Below, one piece after another: positions 36,421-44,573 of a DNA stretch of 64,000 nt. This stretch comes from JAENVU01 sp963801105 (GTDB taxonomy: Bacteria > Actinomycetota > Acidimicrobiia > IMCC26256 > JAENVU01). The notes under the pieces are model-generated. The model searched no databases, had not been told where the DNA came from, and saw only the letters and a program-made list of their open reading frames with translations. The position numbers were made by a program, and so were the translations under genes. The stretch is from NCBI GenBank assembly GCA_963801105.1, contig CAWDDH010000003.1, forward strand, positions 186,001 through 250,000. The letters are read 5' to 3'. Within the stretch, counting starts at the first letter, position 1. The number at the start of each line of letters is the position of its first letter.

Positions 36421-37593
36421 GTGAACTGGCTCGATCTCGCACTCGTGGCGCTCACCGTCGCCGCGATCGTCTGGGGGACCAGGACAGGGTTCGTGGTCCA
36501 GGTCGGCACCTACGCCGGAATCATCGCCGGCATGCTCGTCGGCGCCCGCCTCGCCGCGACGACCACCAACTGGTCCTCGTCGACGTTCGGCCCGATGCTG
36601 CTCGCGCTCGGCACCGCGGTCGCGTGCGCGGCCGCGCTCGGCAGCCTCGGGGGTTGGCTCGGCGCGTCGGGACTGCGCTGGGTCCGCCGGGCCCGCCTCG
36701 GTGGGGCGGACGGCGCGCTGGGTGGGCTCATCGCCGCGGTCGGCCTGCTCGCGGTGGTGTGGCTCCTCGGCGGCGCGCTCGCCAACGTGTCGCGGGCCGA
36801 CATCGGGTCGACGATCCAGGGCTCGGCCGTCATCCGTTGGCTGGACGACGCGCTGCCACCGGTCCCCGACGTCGCCGCCCGGCTCGGGCGGCTCACCGAC
36901 CCCCTCGGCCTGCCTCGCGTGTTCGCCGGCCTCGAGCGGGCACCGGCCCCCCCGGTGGCGCTCCCGGCCGACGCCACCCTGCGCGCCGCCTCGGCGGCCG
37001 CGAGCCGGTCGACCGTGAGGATCCAGGGCGTCGGGTGCGGCTCGCTCCGGCTCGGGTCGGGCTTCGTCGTGGGGACCGGCCTCGTCATGACCAATGCCCA
37101 CGTCGTGGCGGGGGCCGGTGACCTGCGGGTCTCGGACACCGCCGGGAACCACGCGGCCTCGGTGGTGCGGTTCGACCCGAGCCTCGACATCGCGGTGCTC
37201 CGGACGAGCGGGCTCGCGGGGCCTCCACTACGGATCGCGACGGAGAACGTGGACCGCGGCGCGACGGGCGCCATCCTCGGCTATCCGAACGGGGGCGGCC
37301 TCTCGGTCGGCGCGGCCGCCGTCCGCGCCGCCTACGACGCGATCGGCCGTGACATCTACGGCACCGCCCTCGTGACCCGGCCGATCGTCGAGCTCCAGGC
37401 GACGGTCCGGCCTGGCAACTCCGGCGGTCCGCTGGTGATCGCCGACGGCACGGTCGGCGGGGTCGTCTTCGCCCGCTCCGTGAGCGACGGCGGCATCGGG
37501 TACGCCATCGCCGCATCGACCGCCCGGGCCGAGCTGGACCAGACGACGGCCACCGCCCGGCCCGTTTCCACCGGATCGTGTCCCGCCGACTGA
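36421..37593 (+). CDS. membrane-bound serine protease, MarP-like (CvpA + trypsin-like)
   Basis: 390 aa. Four N-terminal membrane helices of CvpA type (residues 1-130), a linker, then a chymotrypsin-fold domain outside the membrane. Catalytic triad: His in VMTNAHVVAGAGD about residue 226, Asp in FDPSLDIAVLRT about 255, Ser in RPGNSGGPLVI about 335. Cys pairs could form the redox-sensitive disulfide seen in M. tuberculosis MarP, which protects against acid and oxidative stress. GTG 36421 start. There is no PDZ domain here; one is encoded in the next gene. Confidence 0.9.
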   Translation: MNWLDLALVALTVAAIVWGTRTGFVVQVGTYAGIIAGMLVGARLAATTTNWSSSTFGPMLLALGTAVACAAALGSLGGWLGASGLRWVRRARLGGADGALGGLIAAVGLLAVVWLLGGALANVSRADIGSTIQGSAVIRWLDDALPPVPDVAARLGRLTDPLGLPRVFAGLERAPAPPVALPADATLRAASAAASRSTVRIQGVGCGSLRLGSGFVVGTGLVMTNAHVVAGAGDLRVSDTAGNHAASVVRFDPSLDIAVLRTSGLAGPPLRIATENVDRGATGAILGYPNGGGLSVGAAAVRAAYDAIGRDIYGTALVTRPIVELQATVRPGNSGGPLVIADGTVGGVVFARSVSDGGIGYAIAASTARAELDQTTATARPVSTGSCPAD

Positions 37594-37687
37594 GAGCCCA
37601 CTGAGGCCGCGCTCGGGAGCCACCCCGGGGCGACAAGAATCGTGTCCGGCCGGCTTCCGCCGGACCCACCGCCAGATCTGCAGGGAA

Positions 37688-38431
37688 ATGGGCATGACCG
37701 ACGAACCCGACCACGATCTCCTGGACACCCCGCCCGCGGGCGAGCGAACCCCGCCCGGCGCGGCGACGGCGACCATCGCCTCCGACGCGCCGACGGTCGA
37801 GATGCCGGGCGCCCCGACGGCGCCACCGCCCGAACGGCCGCCGTCGCCACCCGTGCCGGCCGACAGCGCTCCCCGGCGGCGCGGGGTCCTCGTGCCCGCC
37901 TGGCTGCTGATGGCGCTGGCCGCGCTCGGGCTGTTCGGGGTCGGGATGCTCGTCGGATCGGCAATCGGCGGCGACGACCACGGCGGCGCGCGCACCTTCG
38001 AACGCCCGGCCAACGGATTCCGCGTCCCCGGCAACGCGAACAACGGGCGGTCGGGTCCGGGCAACGGGTTCGGACGTCAGCCCGACCAGCGTGTCGTACC
38101 GAGCCCGGGCCAGGGCGACAACGCGCTCCCGCCGGGCGGGAGCGCGCGGCCCGACGTCTTCCTCGGCGTCGGCATCGCGGACTCCTCGAACCCCGCCGGT
38201 GCATCGGTGACCCGGATCGTGACGTCGAGCCCGGCCCAGTCCGCGGGCCTGCGCACCGGGGACGTGATCACCGGCGTGGACGGCACCTCGGTGAAGAGCG
38301 CCGCGGCACTCAGCCGCGCGATCCGCGCCCACGCTCCGGGAGACACCGTCACGATCCGGTACTCCCGCGACGGCACGACCGCGACGGCCACGGCGACCCT
38401 GAGCGGCGGATCGTCGGTCAGCCAGCAGTAG
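37688..38431 (+). CDS. membrane-anchored PDZ domain protein
   Basis: 247 aa. A Pro-rich cytoplasmic N-terminus (about 70 residues), one membrane helix (about 73-95), a Gly/Asn-rich linker, and a C-terminal PDZ domain (about 155-240) with FLGVGIADS, SPAQSAGLRTGDVITGVDG and GDTVTIRYSRDG. There is no protease domain. Lying 94 bases after the MarP-like gene, it looks like the separated regulatory half of an HtrA-type protease system; this pairing is inferred. Confidence 0.87.
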   Translation: MGMTDEPDHDLLDTPPAGERTPPGAATATIASDAPTVEMPGAPTAPPPERPPSPPVPADSAPRRRGVLVPAWLLMALAALGLFGVGMLVGSAIGGDDHGGARTFERPANGFRVPGNANNGRSGPGNGFGRQPDQRVVPSPGQGDNALPPGGSARPDVFLGVGIADSSNPAGASVTRIVTSSPAQSAGLRTGDVITGVDGTSVKSAAALSRAIRAHAPGDTVTIRYSRDGTTATATATLSGGSSVSQQ

Positions 38432-38449
38432 GGACACGGCGGCACCGGC

Positions 38450-39433
38450 TTGCCGCCCCGGTCCCGGCTCGGGGAGGATCGACGGATCGGCGAGCTCACG
38501 ACCACTGAGCTGACGGTCACGCACCGCAGCGAAGTCACCCCGGACCAGATCGACCATCTCGGTCACATGAACGTCCGTTTCTACGGCGTCAACGCGGCCG
38601 CGGGCAGCGTCGCACTGGTGGCCGGCCTCGGGGGTGGCAGCGGCGACGGACCGGTGCTGCGCACGGTCGACGCCTACACCCGCCATCACCGGGAGCAGCT
38701 GCTCGGCACCCGGCTCGTCGTGCGCAGCGGCGTGCTCGGCGCCGCCGCCGACCGGCTCACCCTCTACCACGAGCTCGCCGACGAGGAGTCGGGAACGCTC
38801 GCGGCGACCTTCGTCCACCGGTTGCGTGCGGCGTCGCCCCAGGGCGACTCCACCGACCTCCCCGACCGTCTCGTGCTCGCCGCGCGCGACCGCTGCGGGA
38901 CCGCACCGGCCCACGGTGCGACCCGGAGCATCTCGCTCGACACCGACCCGCTCGCCCGACCGCCGACGCTGGACACGCTGCGCGCCGGTGGCCTGGCGAT
39001 CCGGAAGGTCCGCACCATCGGCGTCGAGGAGTGCGCCGAGGACGGCACGTTCGTCTGGGCCATGGCCCCCGGGCTCACCTGGGGCGGGGAGCCCGCGGAC
39101 GACCGAGCGCCGGTATGGCTGCACGAAGGACCCGACGGCGAACGCATGGGTTGGGCGTCGATGGAGACACGGATGTGTGTCCGGCGCCTCCCCCGACTCG
39201 GGGACCGGATCCAGAGCTTCAGCGCGGTGCTCGCACTCGCGGACAAGACCTCGCACCGGATCCAGTGGGCCTTCGACGTCGGCCGGGACGACCTGTTGAC
39301 CACGTTCGAGGTCGTCAACCTGGCGTTCGACATCACCGCCCGGCGCCCGATGTCGATCCCGGCGCGCCTCCGCGCGGCGGAGGAGGCGGTGCAACGAACC
39401 GACCTCCGCCCGACGCCCGCGGACCCGACCTAG
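38450..39433 (+). CDS. acyl-CoA thioesterase, double hot-dog type
   Basis: About 320 aa with two hot-dog halves. The first carries the 4-hydroxybenzoyl-CoA-thioesterase motif DQIDHLGHMNVRFY near residue 33; the second has HEGPDGERMGWASMETRMC and LGDRIQSFSAVLAL. It would cleave acyl-CoA thioesters. The only clear start codon in frame is TTG 38450; no ATG or GTG lies before the conserved region, so the start is uncertain. Stop is one base before the next gene. Confidence 0.83.
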   Translation: MPPRSRLGEDRRIGELTTTELTVTHRSEVTPDQIDHLGHMNVRFYGVNAAAGSVALVAGLGGGSGDGPVLRTVDAYTRHHREQLLGTRLVVRSGVLGAAADRLTLYHELADEESGTLAATFVHRLRAASPQGDSTDLPDRLVLAARDRCGTAPAHGATRSISLDTDPLARPPTLDTLRAGGLAIRKVRTIGVEECAEDGTFVWAMAPGLTWGGEPADDRAPVWLHEGPDGERMGWASMETRMCVRRLPRLGDRIQSFSAVLALADKTSHRIQWAFDVGRDDLLTTFEVVNLAFDITARRPMSIPARLRAAEEAVQRTDLRPTPADPT

Positions 39434-39434
39434 C

Positions 39435-40214
39435 GTGCGCGGCGTGCCCCCGGTCTTTTCGTCCGCCGACACCGCCGCCGTGGACTGGTTCACCGAGTAC
39501 GGCTGGGTCCTCACCGCGACCCTCGACGGCGCGGGGGCGGCCCGGCTGCGCGGATGGGTGGACGAGATCATGGCCTGGCCGGACGACGGTGAGTGGCTCC
39601 ACTACCGCGAGCGCACCCACGCCGGCCCGCGCCTCTGTCGGACCGAGAACTTCGTCCCCTTCCACGCGGGGTTGCGCGCGCTGCTGACCGAAGGTGCGAT
39701 GCCGGCGACGGCGAGCGCGCTGCTCGGCGAGCCCGCCGTCCTCTACAAGGAGAAGATCAACTACAAGGCCGCGGGCGGCGCGGGGTACGCGCCTCATCAG
39801 GACGCCCCGGCGTACCGGTTCGTCGAGACCCACGTCTCCTGCATGGTCGCCGTCGACGACGCCGACGAGACCAACGGCTGCCTCGAGGTCGTCTCGGGCG
39901 CGCACCACGAGCTCCTACCGACCGACGCCGACGGCTGCGTCGCGCCGGCCGTCGTGAACGCGTTGAGCTGGTCCGTCGTCCCGGTCGTCGCCGGGACGAC
40001 GCTCTGGTTCCACTCCCGCACACCCCACCGGAGCGGGGCGAACCACTCCGGGCGCGACCGACGCGCCCTGTACCCGACGTACAACGCGCGTCGCGAGGGC
40101 GATCTGCGCGAGGCGTACTACCGCCAGAAGCTGACCGAGTTCGCCGCCGCGGGCTCGGCCGGCGGGCGCGTCCAGGTCTCGCTGATCAACGACTTCCAGG
40201 GCCGCCCGGTCTGA
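39435..40214 (+). CDS. phytanoyl-CoA dioxygenase (PhyH) family protein
   Basis: 259-aa Fe(II)/2-oxoglutarate oxygenase. The iron ligands are PHQDAPAY (His-X-Asp) about residue 116 and TPHRSGAN about 197, with an Arg for 2-oxoglutarate in GRDRRALYPTYN. The family hydroxylates phytanoyl-CoA, ectoine or natural products; the substrate is not evident. GTG 39435 starts 1 base after the thioesterase stop, so the two are co-translated and may act on the same CoA ester. GTG 39444 is an alternative start. Confidence 0.88.
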   Translation: MRGVPPVFSSADTAAVDWFTEYGWVLTATLDGAGAARLRGWVDEIMAWPDDGEWLHYRERTHAGPRLCRTENFVPFHAGLRALLTEGAMPATASALLGEPAVLYKEKINYKAAGGAGYAPHQDAPAYRFVETHVSCMVAVDDADETNGCLEVVSGAHHELLPTDADGCVAPAVVNALSWSVVPVVAGTTLWFHSRTPHRSGANHSGRDRRALYPTYNARREGDLREAYYRQKLTEFAAAGSAGGRVQVSLINDFQGRPV

Positions 40215-40293
40215 TCGCCGCTCCGACCCCGTGCCGGGCGGTCCCGGCCGCCCTACAGTCGCCGAGTTCCCGATTCTCTTGCGAGGAGCCCCG

Positions 40294-40587
40294 ATGCCCG
40301 AGGAGATCTGCACCCATCTCGACCAGGTCGCGGACGTCGCGCCGGCGACCACCGGCTGCGAGGACTGCCTGCGGATCGGTGACACCTGGGTGCACCTCCG
40401 CGTCTGCATGTCGTGTGGTCACGTCGGCTGCTGCGACGCCTCCAAGAACCGGCATGCGACCGCCCACTTCCACGCCGGCGGTCATCCGCTGATCCAGTCC
40501 TACGAGCCGGGCGAGGACTGGTGGTGGTGCTACGTCGACGAGATCGCGTTCACCGTCGAGGGCCGGGCGAGCTTCTCGCACCCGTGA
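40294..40587 (+). CDS. UBP-type zinc finger protein
   Basis: 97 aa. Cys and His residues follow the ZnF-UBP pattern: CTHLDQV, GCEDCLRIG, CMSCGHVGCCD and HATAHFHAGGHPLIQSYEPGE. In eukaryotes this fold binds the ubiquitin C-terminus; the bacterial stand-alone form has no known role. ATG 40294 has GAGGAG upstream. It is the last gene before the sigma-factor stress island. Confidence 0.88.
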   Translation: MPEEICTHLDQVADVAPATTGCEDCLRIGDTWVHLRVCMSCGHVGCCDASKNRHATAHFHAGGHPLIQSYEPGEDWWWCYVDEIAFTVEGRASFSHP

Positions 40588-40603
40588 GCCACGACCGCTC
40601 CCG

Positions 40604-40996
40604 TCAGGCGCGGCGCAGCTCGAACCAGACGCACTTTCCCCGGGCATCGGGACGGTCCGCGTAGCCCCAGTCGTCCGTCAGCGCGTCAACGATGGCGAGC
40701 CCGCGCCCCCCTTCGCCCGTGGCCGTGACCACCGGGACGATCTCGGGCGCCCGTTCCGACGCGTCCACGACCTCGACGCGCACTACGTCGTGGGTGACGT
40801 CGATCTGGACCTCGACGGGGGGGTCGCCGTGAACCAGTGCGTTCGTCACGAGCTCACTGACCGCGAGCATGCCGACGTGCACGAGCTCCGGTCGGACCGC
40901 GCAGCCATCGGCCACGGCGGCCACGAATCGACGTGCGTCTCCCACGCTGGAGAGATCCGGCGGCAGCGCGAGATTCTCTAGTCGGTGGTCGGACAT
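40604..40996 (-). CDS. RsbW-like anti-sigma ATP-binding protein
   Basis: 130-aa GHKL ATPase of the anti-sigma serine-kinase type. The N box is AVSELVTNALVHG, then VVDASERAPEIV and the glycine box GEGGRGLAIVDALTDDWG. It would bind a sigma factor or phosphorylate a STAS antagonist. ATG 40996 was chosen; the frame extends far upstream but runs antisense to the STAS gene. A perfect SigF-type promoter lies 50 bases ahead, which would place the gene under the control of the sigma factor it may restrain. Confidence 0.88.
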   Translation of the reverse strand: MSDHRLENLALPPDLSSVGDARRFVAAVADGCAVRPELVHVGMLAVSELVTNALVHGDPPVEVQIDVTHDVVRVEVVDASERAPEIVPVVTATGEGGRGLAIVDALTDDWGYADRPDARGKCVWFELRRA

Positions 40997-41045
40997 GAGA
41001 GAACGCTCCACGACTCCCGGGACCGATGAGTGGTCGAATGGGCTC

Positions 41046-41071
41046 GTACCCGACCCCGCCACGGACCAAAC
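41046..41071 (-). promoter_or_regulatory. SigF-type promoter, GTTT-N16-GGGTAC
   Basis: Reverse strand: GTTT at 41071-41068, 16 bases, GGGTAC at 41051-41046. Both boxes match the actinobacterial SigF consensus exactly. It points at the RsbW-like gene starting at 40996. Confidence 0.7.
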
Positions 41072-41165
41072 GGTCGCCCGACGCGATGGGCCGGACGGCT
41101 CCCGCGACGAGGCCGGACTGGCCAGCGTGCTCCAGGCGTCGGGTGCGCATGCCAAGATGCAGCCC

Positions 41166-41501
41166 ATGAGCCTAGAACCCGGACAAGCCCGGTTTATCCC
41201 TGCCGTCGACGGTTCACCGGTCATCGCCGCCTCGGGCGAGATCGACGTCGCGACCGCTCCGGACCTCATCGCGGCGCTCGACGGGATCATCGGACGGGGC
41301 GCGGAGGCGATCTCGGTCGACATGGAGCACGTCACCTTCATCGACTCCTCGGGGCTGGGTGCGCTCGTGGCGGCGCTGAAGAAGGCGCAGGAGACCGGCG
41401 CGACGCTCACGCTGGTGAACCTCACCGGCCCGGCGCGAAAGGTGTTCGAGATCACCGGGCTGCTCGAGACCTTCGGTGTCGACGGCGCTCAGGCCTCGTG
41501 A
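41166..41501 (+). CDS. STAS-domain anti-sigma factor antagonist (RsbV-like)
   Basis: 111 aa, one STAS domain. IAASGEIDVATAPDL is the N-terminal part, and FIDSSGLGALVAALKKA holds the Ser that RsbW-type kinases phosphorylate. Unphosphorylated, it would capture the anti-sigma factor and free the sigma factor. The gene is divergent from the RsbW-like gene and its end overlaps the convergent sigma gene by 13 bases. ATG 41166 is used; ATG 41157 is possible. Confidence 0.92.
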   Translation: MSLEPGQARFIPAVDGSPVIAASGEIDVATAPDLIAALDGIIGRGAEAISVDMEHVTFIDSSGLGALVAALKKAQETGATLTLVNLTGPARKVFEITGLLETFGVDGAQAS

Positions 41502-42229
41502 TCCAGGCGCTCCCGCATCGTCCGCAGGGATGAGGCGAGGAGTCGGGACACATGCATCTGGCTGATGCCGACCCGTTCGGCGATCTCGGTCTGGGTGAGA
41601 CCCTCCTCGAACCGCAACCGCACGATCGTCTGCTCCCGCTCCGGGAGCTGCGCGAGCAGGTCGTCCACGATCGCTCGGTGCTCCACGTCCTGGTAGCCGC
41701 GGTCGACAGTACTCACCGCCCGTTCGGCCACCCCGGGATGGTCGTCGTCGCGCGGGATGTCGAGCGAATCCGTGGAGAACGAGCGGTTCGCCTCCATCGC
41801 CTCCAGCACGTCCTCGACCTCGACGTCGAGCGCATCCGCGATCTCCGCGACCGACGGTGAGCGTCCGAGCGTGTGCGACAGCTCGTTCGACGTCGTGCCG
41901 ATCCTGAGGGCAAGCTCCTGGAGCGGGCGCGGGACCCGGATCGCCCAGGCTCGGTCACGGAAGTGGCGCTTGATCTCGCCCGTGATGGTCGGTGTGGCGA
42001 AGGTCGAGAAGGCCAGGCCACGCTCGGGCTCGAACCGCTCGACCGCCTTGAGCAGCCCGATCATGGCGACCTGGGCCAGATCGTCGAGCGGCTCACCACG
42101 GTTCGCGTACCGCGATGCCAGCGCGCGGGCCAGACCGACGTGCTCCAGGATGAGCTCGTCGCGCAATGACCGATCGCGGGTGGCGCGGTAGGCGACGAAT
42201 CGATCCCCGGCCGGAACCGATGCGGTCAT
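41489..42229 (-). CDS. RNA polymerase sigma factor, SigF/SigB/SigG family
   Basis: 246-aa group 3 sigma-70. Region 2 is LILEHVGLARALASRYANRG, DLAQVAMIGLLKAVERFEPERG and FSTFATPTITGEIKRHFRD (promoter melting and -10 binding). Region 3 is ELSHTLGRSPSVAEIADALDV. Region 4 is LPEREQTIVRLRFEEGLTQ and TEIAERVGISQMHVSRLL (-35 binding). This is the general-stress type held by an RsbW anti-sigma, and its start overlaps the stop of such a gene (ATGA), as in the usfX-sigF operon of M. tuberculosis. The nearby GTTT...GGGTA promoters are what such a sigma reads. Confidence 0.93.
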   Translation of the reverse strand: MTASVPAGDRFVAYRATRDRSLRDELILEHVGLARALASRYANRGEPLDDLAQVAMIGLLKAVERFEPERGLAFSTFATPTITGEIKRHFRDRAWAIRVPRPLQELALRIGTTSNELSHTLGRSPSVAEIADALDVEVEDVLEAMEANRSFSTDSLDIPRDDDHPGVAERAVSTVDRGYQDVEHRAIVDDLLAQLPEREQTIVRLRFEEGLTQTEIAERVGISQMHVSRLLASSLRTMRERLDHEA

Positions 42230-42984
42230 CGGGTCAGGGCCGACTTCCGGAGTCGGAAGCGCCGCGCGCCGTCCTCGTGCGACACCTGGTATTCGTCGAC
42301 GACGGCGCCGACGATCGTCTGGGCGAGGTCACTGAGCGCGAATCGCGGATCGGACTCGTCGCACGCACCCATCACCTCGATCTCGGTGTCGTGAAGATGA
42401 TAGGTGAGCCGTACCGACCGCTCGGGGTCGCCCTCGGTCAGCGCGTGACACAGCTCGTCCACGGCGATCCGGAGATCCTCGATCTCGTCGACCGTCATCC
42501 CGACGCGCGTCCCGGCGTCGGCAGCCGCCAGCCGGGCGAGACGGAGGAACTCGGCCGAACCGGGGATCGTCAGGAGGATCTCGTCTGCAGGCATCGTCGA
42601 ATCCTGACAGATCGGCCGCGCGCCGGACGGGGTCACTGGCCGGCGCAGTGCACGCGGCATGCCATCACCGGGTGCCGGAGCCGCCGGAAACCTCCGATTC
42701 CGATGGTCCCGCCACCGCTCGTCGAGTCCGAGCGCCTCCAGGACGCGGCGGCCCAGCGGGCTCACGTCGACCAGCACGAGGGTCGCCCCGACGTCCGCGA
42801 GGGCGCGGTCGAGCTCCTCCAGTACCCGGACGCCTCCCGCCGCGAGATACCGGACGCGCCCGAGATCGAGCACGACGGTCGGCCCCGGCCGGTCGGCGAC
42901 GATCTCGCCGCCCCACCGGCGGAAGCTCGACGCGTTCTCCGCGTCGAGCACTTCGAACGGGACCTCGAACACGGGAGCAGCCAC
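42226..42984 (-). CDS. STAS domain and RsbW-like anti-sigma ATPase in one open frame
   Basis: From GTG 42984 one frame of 252 codons holds a STAS domain (VFEVPFEVLDAENASSF, VVLDLGRVRYLAAGGVRVLEEL, TLVLVDVSPLGRRVLEALGL; residues 1-97), a linker, and from ATG 42594 an RsbW/UsfX-like GHKL domain (MTVDEIEDLRIAVDELCHAL, then IEVMGACDESDP). There is no stop between them. Either this is an antagonist-kinase fusion, or two genes share a frame, the second starting at 42594 (AGGA upstream). In the STAS part the phospho-acceptor Ser-Ser is replaced by Ala-Gly (LAAGGV). The end overlaps the sigma start (ATGA). Confidence 0.72.
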   Translation of the reverse strand: MAAPVFEVPFEVLDAENASSFRRWGGEIVADRPGPTVVLDLGRVRYLAAGGVRVLEELDRALADVGATLVLVDVSPLGRRVLEALGLDERWRDHRNRRFPAAPAPGDGMPRALRRPVTPSGARPICQDSTMPADEILLTIPGSAEFLRLARLAAADAGTRVGMTVDEIEDLRIAVDELCHALTEGDPERSVRLTYHLHDTEIEVMGACDESDPRFALSDLAQTIVGAVVDEYQVSHEDGARRFRLRKSALTR

Positions 42985-43075
42985 CCTCCCAACATGGCGG
43001 GATCGGCGACGGGAAGCTTCACCCGTGAGGGTGGTGTCGCACGAGGGTGACGCCGTGCACATCGGGGCGGGCGCG

Positions 43076-43101
43076 GTTTGGGCGGGCATCGAACCGGGGA
43101 C
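43076..43101 (+). promoter_or_regulatory. SigF-like promoter, GTTT-N16-GGGGAC
   Basis: A perfect -35 GTTT and one mismatch in the -10 (GGGGAC), 55 bases before the small gene at 43156. Confidence 0.35.
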
Positions 43102-43155
43102 AGCACCCGCCCGGGCGCCGCCCTCGCCGGCCGATTCCGATCCCGGAGGGACGAC

Positions 43156-43409
43156 ATGCCGCTCGATCCCGACCGTCCCTCGACCCGCTCCGACCACTGG
43201 TTCTTCTGCTTCGATCACCACCGTGCCGAACCCGAGGACACGGACTGCCCCCGAACAGCCGGATGGGTGCCTACCCGACCCGCGAGGCCGCCGAGCACTG
43301 GCGCGAACGCGCCGAGGAACGGAACGCGAGCTGGGACGCCGCCGACCGCGACTGGGAGGCGGGCGGTGCGTCGCTGCCGGATGACCGGCCCGACGCCGGG
43401 AACGCCTGA
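43156..43409 (+). CDS. small conserved protein, frameshifted
   Basis: MPLDPDRPSTRSDHWFFCFD is read from ATG 43156, then RMGAYPTREAAEHWRERAEE in another frame to TGA 43409. One C missing from the C run at 43247-43251 would join them as a protein of about 84 aa. The pattern (W-F-F-C, later R-M-G-x-Y-P-T-R-E-A-A) is familiar from small actinobacterial proteins of unknown function. GGAGGG precedes the ATG. It converges on the ferritin-like gene. Confidence 0.68.
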
Positions 43410-43422
43410 GGACTCGCGGGGC

Positions 43423-43725
43423 TCAGCTCTCCTGCTCCTCCAGCTCGGTGATCGATCCCTCGGTGAAGAGGTACGTCCGCAGATGACGGTCGAGGACCGG
43501 ATCGGTCCGGCGGAGCCACTCGAGCGCCATCGCGGCGTGCTCTTTCTCCTCGTCGCGGTTGTGCTCGAGCACCTTGCGCAACTCGCCGTTGTCGGTCGCA
43601 TGCGCGCGCTGGTTGTACCAGTCGACCGCTTCCAGCTCCTCCATGATCGAGCGGATCGCCCGGTGGGCGTCGATCACCTCGGCGGGCAGCTGGTCGGGCA
43701 TCTCGTGCAAGCCTTCGGCGGCCAT
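43423..43725 (-). CDS. encapsulated-ferritin-like protein (EncFtn family)
   Basis: 100-aa two-helix ferritin-like protein. IMEELEAVDWYNQRA (Glu29, Glu30, Glu32, Trp36) and HNRDEEKEHAAMALEW (Glu60, His63) match the iron site of Rhodospirillum rubrum EncFtn (Glu32, Glu62, His65) residue by residue. EncFtn oxidises Fe(II) and normally sits in an encapsulin shell. The C-terminus ends ITELEEQES without an obvious shell-targeting peptide, and no encapsulin gene follows. ATG 43725 has a GAGG upstream. A SigF-type promoter lies 54 bases ahead. Confidence 0.9.
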   Translation of the reverse strand: MAAEGLHEMPDQLPAEVIDAHRAIRSIMEELEAVDWYNQRAHATDNGELRKVLEHNRDEEKEHAAMALEWLRRTDPVLDRHLRTYLFTEGSITELEEQES

Positions 43726-43778
43726 CGTCTTCCTCACTCCTCGGGTCGGCCGCGACCGGTCGGCCGCGTCAGCGCAAC

Positions 43779-43803
43779 CTACCCACGAATACGCCGACCG
43801 AAC
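43779..43803 (-). promoter_or_regulatory. SigF-like promoter, GTTC-N15-GGGTAG
   Basis: Reverse strand: GTTC at 43803-43800, 15 bases, GGGTAG at 43784-43779. Located 54 bases before the ferritin-like gene. Confidence 0.5.
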
Positions 43804-43881
43804 CCCGGACGGGTGAGCCCGGACCGGAGCGATCCACCGCGGCGCCACAGGTTGGCGGGCCCCCACGGGTAGGCCGCAGAA

Positions 43882-44546
43882 ATGGGTGGAGCGCCACCAC
43901 CGCCTCCCGACGCCGAGTCCGGTGCCGGCGCCGCGCGCGCCGAGAGCCGGGACCCGGGACCCCGACCCGTCGGTCCAGGACCTGTTCGTGCGCTACGACG
44001 CCGACCGGGGTTCGGCATTCCTGTCGTTCGCGGTGCCGACGATCCGCGGTGAGCTCCGCCGCCACTTCCGCGACCACGGTTGGGCGATCAAGGTCTCGCG
44101 GCACCTCCAGGAGCTGCGGCTCGAGTTCGACGCGCTCACGAGCCCCCTCGGGCACGAGCTCGGTCGCTCCCCGACCGTTGCCGAGCTCGTCGCGGCGGCG
44201 GGCACCACGGTCGAGACCGTGATCCAGGCAATGGCGGTCGCGGACATGTACCGGCTGCGCTCGATCGACCGGCCGACGACCTCGGGCGAGCCGGGCACCG
44301 CGGCCGACCGCCTGGGTGGCGCGGACGCCGACGTCGCGGACCGAGACGCGGGTGCTGGTCCGCGAGCTGCTCCAGGGGTTCCCGGCACACGACCGGCGCA
44401 TCGTGTTCCTCCGGTATTTCGAGCAGACGACCCAGGCCGAGATCGCGGAGGTCGTCGGACTCAGCCAGATGCACGTCTCGCGGCTGCTCAGCCAGAGCCT
44501 CGCGACCCTCGCATCACGCGCGGACGGAACCGGGACCGGCCCATGA
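43882..44546 (+). pseudogene. broken SigF/SigB-family sigma factor
   Basis: Pieces of a second stress sigma factor. RYDADRGSAFLSFAVPTIRG and HFRDHGWAIKVSRHLQELRL (region 2.3-3.0) and ELGRSPTVAELVAAA (region 3) are in one frame; FPAHDRRIVFLRYFEQTTQ and VGLSQMHVSRLLSQS (region 4) are in another after about 44330. Region 1.2-2.2 (about 60 residues) is missing: the sequence before RYDADRG is low-complexity Pro/Ala/Gly. The frameshift alone could be an error, but the missing core-binding region suggests a real deletion. Its promoter specificity would have matched that of the intact sigma at 41.5 kb. Confidence 0.75.
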
Positions 44547-44573
44547 GGCCGGGCATCGGATCCGACGTTCCCG

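Noticed and set aside
36352..37152. N-terminal extension of the alcohol dehydrogenase frame
   Set aside because: Antisense to the MarP-like gene; charged, low-complexity residues with no fold.
42985..43221. Upstream extension of the STAS-RsbW frame
   Set aside because: The added residues are antisense to the small gene at 43156 and look non-coding; GTG 42984 or 42972 begins the STAS domain.
43851..43872. GTTG-N12-GGGTAG ahead of the broken sigma gene
   Set aside because: A 12-base spacing differs from the 15-17 bases of the other sites, so it was not counted in the promoter set.
43882..44546. Intact second sigma factor
   Set aside because: Even after correcting the frame at about 44330, region 2.1-2.2 needed for core RNA polymerase binding is missing.
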